Part shown: piece by piece, positions 8,200 to 17,638 of the stretch
Layout of the letters: each line of letters opens with the position of its first letter
Position numbering within the stretch: position 1 is the first letter of the stretch
Origin: Litoribrevibacter albus
GTDB taxonomy: Bacteria > Pseudomonadota > Gammaproteobacteria > Pseudomonadales > Litoribrevibacteraceae
Reading direction: 5' to 3'
Assembly: GCF_030159995.1 (NCBI RefSeq)
Contig: NZ_BSNM01000015.1
Location: forward strand, 186,001-250,000
DNA length: 64,000 nt
Notes under the pieces: model-generated
What the model was told of the DNA's origin: nothing
Database searches by the model: none
Seen by the model: only the letters and a program-made list of their open reading frames with translations
Position numbers and translations under genes: made by a program

Positions 8200-10029
8200 A
8201 TGCTTCGTCGTTTCGAAAAAATCATTGATCCGTTTCCTGTAGAGGAACCGGAACAGCCGCCTGCCTCCTTGTATCAATTTTGTCGTCACCACATTAAAGG
8301 CATGGAAATACCGCTGATTGCGATGGCTGTGTTGTCGGCCATTTTGGCCATTTTGGAAGTTTATCTGTTTGGTTTCATGGGCGATTTGATTGATTGGCTG
8401 TCTACCGAAACGCCGGCCACCTTGTTTGAGAACCACGGGGATGAATTACTTGGCGTTGGCCTGTTATTGATGGTGGGGTTACCCATTCTGGTTTTCTTGC
8501 ATGCGGCGATTTTGCATCTCGCTTTGTTGGGGAATTTCCCAATGCAGATTCGTTGGATGTCGCATCGTTATCTACTCAAGCAAAGCATGTCGTTTTATCA
8601 GAATGACTTTGCAGGCCGAATCGCAACCAAGGTAATGCAGACCTCGTTAGCCGTGCGGGAAACCGTGATGAAATTGTTGGATGTGATGGTGTACGTTGGT
8701 GTGTACGCTGTGGCGATTTTGGTTCTGGTGGCGCAAGCGGATTACCGAATGATGCTCCCTTTACTGACCTGGGTGATTTGCTACTCGCTGATACTCTATT
8801 TTTTCATCCCGCGTTTGAAACGTATTTCCACCAAACAAGCAGATGCCAGAGCGGAAATGACAGGACGTGTTGTGGACAGCTACACCAACATTGCAACCGT
8901 TAAATTGTTTTCGCACAGTCAACGAGAAGCGTCTTACGCCAAAGAGGGTATGGCCGCCTTTTTGCAGACCGTCTATACCCAAATGCGTTATGCCACTGGG
9001 CTGAGCTTTAGTGTCGATGTGATCAACTATATTCTGATCTTTGCGATGGCTTTTATTGGTATTTGGCTGTGGTCGGGTGAACTGATTACGGCAGGTGCCA
9101 TTGCTGTGGCGGTGAGTTTGGCATTGCGATTGAACGGTATGTCTCAATGGATTATGTGGGAAATCTCGGCCTTGTTTGAAAACATTGGTACAGTGGCCGA
9201 TGGTATGAATACCTTATCGCAACCTCAGGAAGTTTTGGATGTACCTGAGGCTAAACCTCTGCAAGTCACACACGGTGAAATCCAGTTTGACCACATTGAG
9301 TTCCACTACGGCAAGAAATCCGGGGTTATTGATGATTTGACGTTGAACATCAAACCGGGTGAAAAAGTCGGATTGGTTGGGCGATCGGGAGCCGGTAAAT
9401 CTACCTTGGTTAACAGCTTGCTACGGTTTCATGACTTGGCCTCTGGCCGCATCTTGATTGATGGTCAGGACATCAGCGAAGTGCAACAAGAATCGCTTCG
9501 TGCCCAGATCGGTATGGTGACTCAGGATACCTCTCTGTTACACCGATCTGTTCGGGAGAATATCTTGTACGGCCATCCAACCGCGACCGAACAAGAAATG
9601 ATTCAAGCCACACTCCAGGCCGAGGCCGATGAATTTATTCAAACCTTAAGCGATTTGGAAGGACGAGTAGGCTATGACGCCAAAGTCGGTGAGCGAGGCG
9701 TTAAGTTGTCTGGTGGACAACGCCAGCGCATTGCCATTGCTCGTGTGCTGTTGAAGGATGCACCGATTCTTGTCTTGGATGAGGCTACCTCGGCTCTAGA
9801 CTCTGAAGTCGAAGCCTCCATCCAGAAAAGCTTAATTAAGCTTATGGAAAATAAAACGGTCATCGCCATTGCTCATCGTCTTTCTACCATCGCTGCAATG
9901 GATCGCTTAATCGTCATGGACAAAGGCGCCATCGTTGAACAAGGCACCCATCAGGAACTGGTTGAGAAGGGCGGTATTTACGCCCAGCTCTGGGCTCATC
10001 AAACAGGTGGGTTTATTGGGGAAGCTTAA
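8200..10029 (+). CDS. ABC exporter, fused membrane and ATPase domains
   Basis: A 609-residue half-transporter of the MsbA/LmrA exporter type; two copies would form the working pump. Six hydrophobic segments lie in roughly residues 35-320. The ATPase domain follows: Walker A G-R-S-G-A-G-K-S-T near 393-401, Q-loop T-Q-D-T-S, signature L-S-G-G-Q-R-Q-R-I near 503, Walker B I-L-V-L-D-E-A-T-S near 524, and switch histidine A-H-R-L-S near 558. The long N-terminal extension before the first helix is a feature of a multidrug-type subgroup. The substrate cannot be told; lipid or drug export are both possible. It stands alone with its own terminator. Confidence 0.9.
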   Translation: MLRRFEKIIDPFPVEEPEQPPASLYQFCRHHIKGMEIPLIAMAVLSAILAILEVYLFGFMGDLIDWLSTETPATLFENHGDELLGVGLLLMVGLPILVFLHAAILHLALLGNFPMQIRWMSHRYLLKQSMSFYQNDFAGRIATKVMQTSLAVRETVMKLLDVMVYVGVYAVAILVLVAQADYRMMLPLLTWVICYSLILYFFIPRLKRISTKQADARAEMTGRVVDSYTNIATVKLFSHSQREASYAKEGMAAFLQTVYTQMRYATGLSFSVDVINYILIFAMAFIGIWLWSGELITAGAIAVAVSLALRLNGMSQWIMWEISALFENIGTVADGMNTLSQPQEVLDVPEAKPLQVTHGEIQFDHIEFHYGKKSGVIDDLTLNIKPGEKVGLVGRSGAGKSTLVNSLLRFHDLASGRILIDGQDISEVQQESLRAQIGMVTQDTSLLHRSVRENILYGHPTATEQEMIQATLQAEADEFIQTLSDLEGRVGYDAKVGERGVKLSGGQRQRIAIARVLLKDAPILVLDEATSALDSEVEASIQKSLIKLMENKTVIAIAHRLSTIAAMDRLIVMDKGAIVEQGTHQELVEKGGIYAQLWAHQTGGFIGEA

Positions 10030-10058
10030 ATACGGTTGCTAAATTTGGTAAGAATAAG

Positions 10059-10083
10059 AAAGGAGGCGATGAGCCTCCTTTTT
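10059..10083 (+). terminator. Intrinsic terminator of the ABC exporter gene
   Basis: AAAGGAGGC (10059-10067) and GCCTCCTTT (10073-10081) form a 9-bp stem with a 5-base loop and then more T. Confidence 0.85.
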
Positions 10084-10100
10084 GGTGATTGGAGAAAAAA

Positions 10101-11984
10101 TCAGACCTTAAACATACTTAGGCTGTCTTCTTGTTGACCGGCTTTTTCCACCATGTCCTGACAGTGTCTGGTTTGCTCTTCTGCGCCATCGGCCACGCTT
10201 TGGCTGATGTCGCGGATATTGGTGGTGTTTCGGTTAATTTCTTCGGTCGTTGCGCTTTGTTCTTCGGCGGCGGCTGCAATCTGAATGGTCATGTCTGAGA
10301 TTTCAGAAATGGCATGACTGATGGCTTCGAGTGCATCATTGGCTTTAGCTGAAACTTCTTGCGTTTCATTGGCCATTTGCTGACTGTGGTTGATGGTTTG
10401 TTCGGCTTGTTTCACGCCCGTTTGCAGTTGATTGATCATGTTTTGAATTTCTTCGGTGGATTCTTGCGTACGAGAAGCAAGCGCACGTACTTCATCGGCA
10501 ACCACGGCAAAACCTCGTCCTTGTTCACCGGCACGAGCCGCTTCAATTGCTGCGTTTAAGGCAAGTAAGTTGGTTTGTTCGGCAATGCCGGTAATGACCG
10601 AAAGAATGGATTCAATGTTATTGCTGTATTGAGCAAGGTTGGTAATGGTTTTAACGGCATCATTCATATCGCTGGAAAGCTGATTGATTGAGGTCGTCGT
10701 TTTCTGAACAATGCCTGCGCCGGTTTGAGCTGCTTCCAGAGCTGTTTGTGCGCTGTCTGCACCTCGTTGTGCGTTGTCAGCTACATCGTGAGCGGTAGAA
10801 GACATTTCTGCCATTGCTGTGGCTAGTTGATCCAATTCGGAGAGTTGTCTTTGTAGGCATTCTGAGGCTTGTACTGCAGCTTCTGCCGTTAGATTTGTGC
10901 TGCCACGAACACCGGTGGAGAGGTCTTTAATTTTAAGAATCAGCGACTGAAGGTGGCCAATGAACTGATTAAATTGTGTCGAGACTTCTCCAAACTCGTC
11001 GTTACTGACAATCGGTAAACGTTTAGTGAGATCGCCTTCGCCTCGGTTAATGTCGAGCAGGGATTGGTAGAGCAGTTGTAGTGGTTTTAGCACTTTGGTC
11101 ATAACCAGGAAGAGAATCAGGGTGCTGGCAACAACGCCGATGATCGCAGCAAAAAATGCACGCCAACCGACGGCAGATGCTTCTGCCATGATAATGTCTT
11201 CTTCCACCACCACGCCAATCATCCAGTCACTTCCTTTAAGATTTGAAAGTGAATGATAGGAAGTGAATACGGATGTACCATCGATTTCCAAGGATTGAAG
11301 TTTGGATGTTAACTCAGGTGTTTTGCCTGTGAACAATTTAGAAATGGATTTACCGTTCAGTTCTGCATTGGGGTGACTGATGATGGTTCCTTTGTTTGTA
11401 AGCAGAAAAGCATAGCCGGAATTATTGAAATTAACGGTATTGACGGAATCTGAAACGGTTTTGAGACTCAAGTCGCCACCAAAGGCGCCTTTGAATTGAC
11501 CTTTATCTGAAAAGTTGGCTACTACTGAAATTAATATTTCTTGGGTGCTGGCATCTGCATAGGGCTCGGTTAATGCAGCTTTCCCGTTGGCATCTTTGGC
11601 GACTTGATACCAAGGGCGTTTTCGAGCATCCCAGTTAGTTGGATTCCAGGATGTATCATTAGTAATGGCTTTGCCGTCTGTATCCAGGCCACCGAAAATC
11701 AGTAAGAATTCTTCTTTCAAAATAGGACGTTCGAAGACTTCTTGAATTCGTGCACCACTAAAACCGGCATCGATATCCTGTGCCATGAGGTTAATCAAAT
11801 TGAGCTTTCCATTCAGCCAGTTAGCAATTTGATGCGCCAAGGCAGAACTGACTTCATTAATGGAGTTCTCGGTTTTTTGGTAGAGACTGTTTTTCACGGT
11901 AAGGTACTGAGACCAGGACAGAATGGTAATTACCGTGAGAAGAATCGTGGCACTGATACCGGCCACTTTATGGGAAACTTTCAC
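10101..11984 (-). CDS. Methyl-accepting chemotaxis protein with dCache-type sensor
   Basis: A 627-residue chemoreceptor. A first membrane helix near residues 8-28 is followed by a periplasmic sensor of about 240 residues with dCache features (W-D-A-R-K-R-P-W-Y, then D-L-S-L-K-T-V and [10 protein letters not shown]). A second helix, a HAMP domain and the long cytoplasmic helical hairpin follow. The conserved tip reads [18 protein letters not shown] near residues 470-490, and A-D-E-V-R-A-L-A comes after it. The start is placed at a GTG (11984) because GGAGG stands 5 bases upstream; a TTG 12 bases earlier lies inside that ribosome site. Ligands are probably small amino or organic acids, as for many dCache receptors. 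No che genes are nearby. Confidence 0.92.
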   Translation of the reverse strand: MKVSHKVAGISATILLTVITILSWSQYLTVKNSLYQKTENSINEVSSALAHQIANWLNGKLNLINLMAQDIDAGFSGARIQEVFERPILKEEFLLIFGGLDTDGKAITNDTSWNPTNWDARKRPWYQVAKDANGKAALTEPYADASTQEILISVVANFSDKGQFKGAFGGDLSLKTVSDSVNTVNFNNSGYAFLLTNKGTIISHPNAELNGKSISKLFTGKTPELTSKLQSLEIDGTSVFTSYHSLSNLKGSDWMIGVVVEEDIIMAEASAVGWRAFFAAIIGVVASTLILFLVMTKVLKPLQLLYQSLLDINRGEGDLTKRLPIVSNDEFGEVSTQFNQFIGHLQSLILKIKDLSTGVRGSTNLTAEAAVQASECLQRQLSELDQLATAMAEMSSTAHDVADNAQRGADSAQTALEAAQTGAGIVQKTTTSINQLSSDMNDAVKTITNLAQYSNNIESILSVITGIAEQTNLLALNAAIEAARAGEQGRGFAVVADEVRALASRTQESTEEIQNMINQLQTGVKQAEQTINHSQQMANETQEVSAKANDALEAISHAISEISDMTIQIAAAAEEQSATTEEINRNTTNIRDISQSVADGAEEQTRHCQDMVEKAGQQEDSLSMFKV

Positions 11985-12132
11985 AACAGCCTCCAAAAGG
12001 ACTATAAAATCTAATGTAATAAAAATTCATCTTTTAGTGCTAATATGCACATAAATTTGAGATTAGTCCGAATCAGTCCATTATCAAGTTTTCACTGATG
12101 TGTCGTAGGAATGCTCTTACAGGGAGAGTCAG

Positions 12133-13200
12133 GTGAATCTTCTAAAAAATACCAGACATTACGTCTTTTTTAATAAGCTAGGTGTTAAAGGTGTCGTTCT
12201 TTCATTCGCCTTGGTTTGTCAATTTGTGAGCGCAGCCTCAGCCGAACCTCCCTTAGAGGAGTTATCTAATGACGAGCGATACAACCAGTGTGTTTTGAAG
12301 AGTGTTGAGATTGCTGGTGATGATGTAACGGCCAAAGATATTAAGAGCAACTGTATGCGTTTGGAGTTCGCCAATGAGGTAGAAGTACCTAAACGCATTT
12401 TGGTTGAGAAAGCGACGGAAAATAATCGATTCATTATTACCGCGCATCGACAAAACTACATTTTGCCATTCAGCTATATGCTTGACCCTAACCAGGAGCC
12501 GTATGAAAACATCGATTTTTATCCTGGCATCGAAGAACCTGTGGAAAACGAAGAGGTAAAGCTTCAGCTGAGCATTAAAGTGCCACTTACTTATTCCAGT
12601 ATTTTTGTACCCAATGACACCATCTACTTTGGGTTTACCTTGAAGTCATTCTGGCAGTTTTACGCATCAGAAATTTCTTCTCCCTTCCGGGAAACCAACT
12701 ACCGACCAGAAATTTATTATGAAGCGCCTATCCCAACCACGGTATGGGGCGGTACTTTGTTGACTCGACTGGGGATTGAGCATGAATCCAATGGAATGGG
12801 CGGTAACTTAAGCCGTAGCTGGAATCGTATTTTTGCAGGATTGGGGTTTGCTAAAAATAATTGGGGTGTTTATGTCCAGCCTTGGTATCGCTTACCTGAA
12901 GATGCCAAAGATTTTGATGGTGATCCGAAAGGAGACGATAACCCGGACATTAACAAATACATGGGCTATTACAGTGTGAATGGTGTCTATCGATTTAATG
13001 ATGAGTATGAGCTGACGGGTGGATTCCGCTATAACTGGGCTACGGGTTATGGTTCGGTGGAGTCGGGAATCAGTTTTCCATTGTGGGGACGATTACGAGG
13101 TTTCGCACAGTATTTTCATGGTTACGGTGAAAGCCTGATTGACTATAACCACAATAATCAACGATTTGGCTTGGGCGTCATTCTAACGGACATTCTTTAA
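12133..13200 (+). CDS. pldA: Outer-membrane phospholipase A
   Basis: This 355-residue protein matches OmpPLA, the beta-barrel enzyme that hydrolyses phospholipids displaced into the outer leaflet of the outer membrane. The signature is H217-E-S219-N-G and S-R-S-W-N231-R. The spacing H, +2 S, +14 N equals the His-Ser-Asn catalytic set of E. coli OmpPLA (H142, S144, N156). A signal peptide ends near A-A-S-A-E (about residue 37), and a roughly 100-residue non-barrel segment precedes the barrel, longer than in E. coli. The start codon is GTG with AGGGAGAG 4 bases upstream. It is divergent from the chemoreceptor gene. Activity in E. coli is calcium-dependent and needs dimerisation. Confidence 0.92.
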   Translation: MNLLKNTRHYVFFNKLGVKGVVLSFALVCQFVSAASAEPPLEELSNDERYNQCVLKSVEIAGDDVTAKDIKSNCMRLEFANEVEVPKRILVEKATENNRFIITAHRQNYILPFSYMLDPNQEPYENIDFYPGIEEPVENEEVKLQLSIKVPLTYSSIFVPNDTIYFGFTLKSFWQFYASEISSPFRETNYRPEIYYEAPIPTTVWGGTLLTRLGIEHESNGMGGNLSRSWNRIFAGLGFAKNNWGVYVQPWYRLPEDAKDFDGDPKGDDNPDINKYMGYYSVNGVYRFNDEYELTGGFRYNWATGYGSVESGISFPLWGRLRGFAQYFHGYGESLIDYNHNNQRFGLGVILTDIL

Positions 13201-13248
13201 GCTCAGATCGTTTTTTACATTATTCATTTTTAATTTAATCAATTTCGC

Positions 13249-13275
13249 AAAAAGGAGCTGTTTGGCTCTTTTTTT
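13249..13275 (+). terminator. Intrinsic terminator of pldA
   Basis: AAAAAGGAGC (13249-13258) pairs with GCTCTTTTTT (from 13265) with one G-T pair and a 6-base loop. The right arm runs into T's. Confidence 0.75.
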
Positions 13276-13286
13276 GTATTTCTAAC

Positions 13287-13313
13287 TTTACATTGTAAAC
13301 TTTACTTTGTAAG
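13287..13313. promoter_or_regulatory. Tandem near-palindromes upstream of the flavoprotein operon
   Basis: TTTACATTGTAAA (13287-13299) and TTTACTTTGTAAG (13301-13313) are two copies of TTTAC-N3-GTAA, 14 bases apart, ending 46 bases before the start at 13360. Paired short palindromes at a promoter suggest cooperative binding of a dimeric regulator, perhaps TetR-type. The protein is unknown. Confidence 0.5.
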
Positions 13314-13359
13314 GTTTGTTTTGTGTTTAGAAAATAACAAAAAAATTGAGGACATATCG

Positions 13360-14919
13360 ATGACCGACTTTGATGTGATCGTGATAGGTGCGGGGAATGC
13401 TGGCTTAACGGCAGCGGTGGCTGCTCAACGAGGCGGCGCACGCACACTTCTTTTAGAACGACACAATATTCCTGGGGGATGCGCGACCTCGTTTGTTCGA
13501 GGTGACTATGAATTTGAAGTTGCTCTTCACCAATTGAGTGGTATGGGGACGGACGACAAACCGTTTATTCTTCGACAGATTTTCCAAAAGCTTGGGATTA
13601 TGGATCGCTTAGAAGTGGTTCAAGAGCATTCCTTGTATCGCATTGTGATGCCGGGTGAATTTGATGTGACCTTGCCTGCCAGTGTGAAGGGGTTAATAGA
13701 GGTTCTGAGTAACGAGTTCCCCGAAGAAGCTGATGGCATTGCCAAATATATGAAGCTCTGCGAAACCCTCTGCCTAGAAGCTTTTATGATGATGCCTCGC
13801 GCAATGAGAGCGAATGACGAGAACATGCTCAAAGCGTCTTGTCCGAACTATGTGAAGTACGGTTTGAAATCCACTAAAGATGTGTTGGATGAGTTCTTCC
13901 AAAGTGAAAAGTTGAAGGCCATTATCGCTGCATACTGGTGTTACATCGGTATGCCGACTAAAGACATTCCGTTCATGGACATGGCGGTGATGATCTATTC
14001 CTACGCTGCCTACAAACCGTGTCATATCAAAGGCGGCTCCCAGGCGATTTCCAGTGCCTTGTTGGAATCCTTTATGGAAGCGGGCGGTGAAGTGCGTTTT
14101 AACTGCGGTGCGAAGAAAATCCTTACGGAAAATGATGCGGTTACTGCTGTTGTTACAGAGAATGGCGAAACCTTCAGTTGTTCTTCCGTGATTTCGAATT
14201 CCAGCCCGATTCATACCTTTAACGAGTTATTGGATACCGATCATCCGCCAATCCAAGCGGCTCAAGATATGAAGTCACGTCGTTTAGGCACCTCTGCCTT
14301 CGTGCTTTATATTGGTTTGGATTGCTCACCTCAAGACATCGGTGTGAATGCAGCGTCGAGCTTTATTATCGACAGTTGTGACGAGGAAGTTGCGCACAAG
14401 AATATGCAGAGCATGACGCCTCCAATCCACACCATGTTGACCTGCTACAACTTTGAAGACCCAAGCTTTGCGCCCGAAGGCAAGACAACACTGTCTTTGC
14501 TTTGCTTGCAATACGGAGAACCGTGGGAGTCCATTCCTCCGGAAGACTATGCCAAGACCAAATACGAATTCGCAGATCATTTAATTGATCACGCAGAACG
14601 TGTGTTCCCTGGTATTCGCGACAACATTGAAGAACTCGAAGTGGGAACGCCTCTGACGATGATGCGTTATCTCAATACCCCAGGCGGCGCTATTTATGGC
14701 TTCCAGCAGAATACACAGGATGGGCAGCTATTCCGTGAACGTATGAATGCTATTGATGGCTTAATGCTAGCGGGTTGTTGGAATGGTATGGGTGGTTTCC
14801 AACCGACATACATGATCGGTGAGAGTACGGGTCGCGCGGCAGTTAAGAAAATTAAGAAAAAACAAGCTCAACAACAGGCATCAGAAGCCGTGTTGAACAC
14901 AGAAGCGGAGGGCGCTTAA
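13360..14919 (+). CDS. CrtI-like FAD-dependent oxidoreductase (phytoene desaturase/retinol saturase type)
   Basis: A 519-residue flavoprotein. The N-terminal Rossmann motif is V-I-G-A-G-N-A-G (glycines 10, 12 and 15), followed by L-L-L-E-R-H and P-G-G-C-A-T-S-F. The C-terminal FAD motif is G-L-M-L-A-G-C-W-N-G-M-G-G-F-Q-P-T. This arrangement is shared by carotenoid desaturases/isomerases and by all-trans-retinol 13,14-reductase, which saturate or desaturate polyene chains. The start is at 13360 because GAGGAC lies 8 bases upstream; an upstream TTG in frame has no ribosome site. It is followed after 2 bases by a [2Fe-2S] ferredoxin reductase, a likely electron partner. No carotenoid synthesis genes (crtB, crtE) are here, so the substrate is unknown. 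Confidence 0.82.
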   Translation: MTDFDVIVIGAGNAGLTAAVAAQRGGARTLLLERHNIPGGCATSFVRGDYEFEVALHQLSGMGTDDKPFILRQIFQKLGIMDRLEVVQEHSLYRIVMPGEFDVTLPASVKGLIEVLSNEFPEEADGIAKYMKLCETLCLEAFMMMPRAMRANDENMLKASCPNYVKYGLKSTKDVLDEFFQSEKLKAIIAAYWCYIGMPTKDIPFMDMAVMIYSYAAYKPCHIKGGSQAISSALLESFMEAGGEVRFNCGAKKILTENDAVTAVVTENGETFSCSSVISNSSPIHTFNELLDTDHPPIQAAQDMKSRRLGTSAFVLYIGLDCSPQDIGVNAASSFIIDSCDEEVAHKNMQSMTPPIHTMLTCYNFEDPSFAPEGKTTLSLLCLQYGEPWESIPPEDYAKTKYEFADHLIDHAERVFPGIRDNIEELEVGTPLTMMRYLNTPGGAIYGFQQNTQDGQLFRERMNAIDGLMLAGCWNGMGGFQPTYMIGESTGRAAVKKIKKKQAQQQASEAVLNTEAEGA

Positions 14920-14921
14920 TC

Positions 14922-16109
14922 ATGTCGAACTCTTCACCAGAAATGAATGTATTACATGCGGTCGATGGTTATCAAAAGGCCTTAGACCATAAAGCAGAGT
15001 TGGAAAAAAACGGCACGGATTACACCGAGCAAAAAGGCAAAGTCGAGAATACGATTGCTAAGCTACATCCTAAGCGATTGACCTTGGAAGTGGCTGAGAT
15101 TATCAAGGATACGCCAACGACCAAAACCTTCCGTTTGGTTTCCACCGGATTGGCGCTGCCTCCGTTTCAGGCGGGCCAATATATCAATCTCTTCGTCAAT
15201 ATTGATGGGGTGGAAACAGCGCGTCCCTATGCCATTTCGTCTGCGCCGCTTTCTTCGCAAAAAGGGGCCCGAGGTCATTATGACCTGACGGTTAAACGTG
15301 TGGAACATGGCTATGTAACTCACTTCCTTTTGGATCGCGTAAAGGTGGGTGATCAGTTTGAAAGTACCGGGCCAATGGGCACTTTCTATCACAACCCTGT
15401 TTTCCACGGGAATGATTTAGTATTTCTTGCTGGTGGCTCCGGTATTGCGCCTGCGCGTAGCATGATCAAAGACATTGCTGATCGTGGACTTACTTATAAT
15501 TTCCACCTGATCTACGGGTCCAGTTATGTGGACGATGTGATCTTTGATGATGAACTGAAAGCCTTGGACGAGGCTTATGAGTTCCTAACGGTGACTAAGT
15601 TGATCTCACGTCCGCCGGAAGGCTATCAAGGTCGCACTGGCCACCTAAAAGCAGATGTCATTGAAGACTTGGTTGGCGATGTTCAGGGTAAAATGTTCTA
15701 TGTATGTGGGCCGACCAGCTTTCATGAGTTCTGCGAAGCGCAGCTTGAGCAGCTGAATGTTAAAGCCCGTCGTGTACGTGTGGAATGTAATGGGCCGCCA
15801 AAGAACCCTGAAACGTTAGCAGGCTGGCCAGAAGGATTAGCCCCTGAGCACGAAGTAAATGTCACCATCAAAGGAAAAGGAACATTTAAAGCACGAGTGG
15901 ATGAGCCTTTGCTGAACAGCATGGAACGGAATGGCTTTACTACCGAGAATGCGTGTCGCTCTGGTGAATGCAGTCTTTGCCGAGTGAAAGTTACTAAGGG
16001 GCAGGTGTTTAATCCGCCGGAAGCGCATTTGCGTTCGACGGATGCCCAATACGGTTGGTGTCATTCGTGTGTGGCGTTTCCTACCGAAGACATTGAGATC
16101 GTCGTTTAA
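14922..16109 (+). CDS. Ferredoxin-NAD(P)H reductase with C-terminal [2Fe-2S] domain
   Basis: A 395-residue electron-transfer protein. After a 55-residue leader come an FAD-binding barrel with R-P-Y-A-I-S-S near 104 and an NAD(P)-binding domain with L-A-G-G-S-G-I-A-P-A near 173. A plant-type ferredoxin domain ends the protein, with C345, C350, C353 and C383 (C380 is an extra cysteine). This is the layout of NqrF-like and phenol-hydroxylase reductases. It would take electrons from NAD(P)H through FAD to an iron-sulfur cluster, or run in reverse. It starts 2 bases after the CrtI-like gene, so translation is coupled and the two proteins probably form one redox system. A terminator follows. Confidence 0.88.
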   Translation: MSNSSPEMNVLHAVDGYQKALDHKAELEKNGTDYTEQKGKVENTIAKLHPKRLTLEVAEIIKDTPTTKTFRLVSTGLALPPFQAGQYINLFVNIDGVETARPYAISSAPLSSQKGARGHYDLTVKRVEHGYVTHFLLDRVKVGDQFESTGPMGTFYHNPVFHGNDLVFLAGGSGIAPARSMIKDIADRGLTYNFHLIYGSSYVDDVIFDDELKALDEAYEFLTVTKLISRPPEGYQGRTGHLKADVIEDLVGDVQGKMFYVCGPTSFHEFCEAQLEQLNVKARRVRVECNGPPKNPETLAGWPEGLAPEHEVNVTIKGKGTFKARVDEPLLNSMERNGFTTENACRSGECSLCRVKVTKGQVFNPPEAHLRSTDAQYGWCHSCVAFPTEDIEIVV

Positions 16110-16140
16110 CCCAGTTGTTTCCTCGATTCTATTTATATAA

Positions 16141-16165
16141 AGCCAGCAACCATTGCTGGCTTTTC
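16141..16165 (+). terminator. Intrinsic terminator of the flavoprotein/reductase operon
   Basis: AGCCAGCA (16141-16148) and TGCTGGCT (16154-16161) form an 8-bp stem with a 5-base loop, followed by T-rich sequence. Confidence 0.85.
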
Positions 16166-16266
16166 TTTAAAAACAGGCATTTCTCGCTGTCGGACAATGT
16201 CATTTCACTTTAGTCATCACTAATATACAATGCTGCCTCCTTGTATGTCGGTCTGGAGTAATTGAA

Positions 16267-16740
16267 ATGATGAATGCACTTGTGATTGTAATCACTGTGT
16301 TCCTTGTATTTATGTTCACTCGACGGTTCCAGAATGCTAAAAAGCAGGCCGTTGTGAATAAGCAAAAAGGTCAGGAATACATCGACATGCATAAGAACGA
16401 GTCGGGTGTCGAAGTGACTGAGTCAGGAATGTTGTATCAAGTGCTTCGCGAAGGTACGGGGGATGTTCACCCAACAGTCACTGACAAAGTGACCGTTCAT
16501 TATCACGGCACCTTGATTGATGGCACGGTTTTCGATAGCTCTGTCGATCGAGGTCAGACCATTGATTTCTATCTTAATCAGGTCATTCTGGGTTGGACGG
16601 AAGGGCTACAAAAAATGGTGGTGGGAGAAAAAGCTCGCTTGAGTATTCCTAGTCACTTGGCTTATGGGGATCGTCCGGTTGGGGCTATCCCGGGTGGCTC
16701 ATTACTGATTTTCGATGTGGAATTGATTGCGATTAATTAA
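16267..16740 (+). CDS. FKBP-type peptidyl-prolyl cis-trans isomerase
   Basis: A 157-residue protein with one N-terminal hydrophobic helix (residues 3-18) that would anchor it in the inner membrane, and a C-terminal FKBP domain of about 100 residues. Conserved FKBP features are V-T-V-H-Y-H-G-T-L-I-D-G, V-F-D-S-S, G-W-T-E-G-L and the final G-G-S-L-L-I-F-D-V-E-L. Such enzymes speed proline isomerisation in folding proteins. The membrane anchor is not followed by the long dimerisation helix of FkpA/Mip. GGAG lies upstream of the ATG. It is monocistronic. Confidence 0.9.
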   Translation: MMNALVIVITVFLVFMFTRRFQNAKKQAVVNKQKGQEYIDMHKNESGVEVTESGMLYQVLREGTGDVHPTVTDKVTVHYHGTLIDGTVFDSSVDRGQTIDFYLNQVILGWTEGLQKMVVGEKARLSIPSHLAYGDRPVGAIPGGSLLIFDVELIAIN

Positions 16741-16792
16741 CGCTTTTTAATCAGCACTGCTAGTAACCTAAGTTTTCAAAAAATCTCTCTTC

Positions 16793-16821
16793 AAAAAGGA
16801 AGGTAGTATCATTTACCTTCC
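16793..16821 (-). terminator. Intrinsic terminator of the TetR gene
   Basis: On the minus strand GGAAGGTA (16814-16821) pairs with TACCTTCC (16798-16805), and five T follow. It lies 57 bases behind the stop codon of the TetR gene. Confidence 0.75.
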
Positions 16822-16878
16822 TGCAATTGCTATTTCTAATCAATACAATTATTGAACGTCTTCAGACAGGATAAGTAT

Positions 16879-17559
16879 TCAAAGATTACCAATGTTCGGG
16901 CTGGCTTTAAGCGTGGCTTTGGCTAGGAACTGTTTTAAGCTGGTGCCTTTGGGAACTTCAATATGACCTTCAATGATCAATGCCGCCATACCATGTACGA
17001 TAGACCAGGCACCAATCGCTTGTGCTTGAACTATTGCATCATCGTTATAGACACGGGCAAAGGCTTGTTTCAACAGATCGTAAGGGCCTTCGGTGAAACC
17101 GTCCTGTTCTATTGAAATTGTGGGCTCTAACGGTTTACTCGGTGTTTCTTTTCGGTTTCTTCTTCCTTGAGAATCTACCTGCCCAAGCATGATTCGATAC
17201 AACTGCGGGTTTTGCACGGCAAACTCTAAATACGACGTGCCATAGGCCAGAATCAATTCTTCCGGTTTGGTGAGCCCCTTACTGTCGTTTTCCATCGCTA
17301 TGGCTAAGGATTTAAAACCATCTGTGGTGATTGCCTGAATTAATTCTTTTTTATTCTTGAAGTGAGAATAAGGTGCCATGTGGGAGACACCCACTTCGGC
17401 AGCAATCGAGCGTAAAGAAAGCGCATCGGCTCCGTCTCGTTGAAGAATGGTGTTGGCGGCTGTAATCAGTGAGGTTTTAAGGTCGCCATGATGATAGGTA
17501 TTACCTTTCGATTTGACGGCGTTTGAATCCAAATCTGAGGCTTCTGAGTTATGGGGCAT
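16879..17559 (-). CDS. TetR/AcrR-family regulator with WHG domain
   Basis: A 226-residue regulator. The DNA-binding part lies near residues 25-75 (L-S-L-R-S-I-A-A-E-V-G-V-S then Y-S-H-F-K-N-K-K-E-L). The C-terminal ligand domain contains the W-S-I-V-H-G-M-A-A-L-I stretch that names the WHG subgroup. A loop near 130-155 (R-R-N-R-K-E and prolines) is unusually charged. It stands alone with its own terminator, so its target may be elsewhere. Neighbouring genes (FKBP, rlmF) are not usual TetR targets. No strong ribosome site precedes the ATG. Confidence 0.87.
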   Translation of the reverse strand: MPHNSEASDLDSNAVKSKGNTYHHGDLKTSLITAANTILQRDGADALSLRSIAAEVGVSHMAPYSHFKNKKELIQAITTDGFKSLAIAMENDSKGLTKPEELILAYGTSYLEFAVQNPQLYRIMLGQVDSQGRRNRKETPSKPLEPTISIEQDGFTEGPYDLLKQAFARVYNDDAIVQAQAIGAWSIVHGMAALIIEGHIEVPKGTSLKQFLAKATLKASPNIGNL

Positions 17560-17638
17560 GCGTTCGTATACTTAGAGTCAGGAATAGTTGTTATTGAATG
17601 AATTATACAAAGAATGGCAGTACATCCCTAATTTACTG

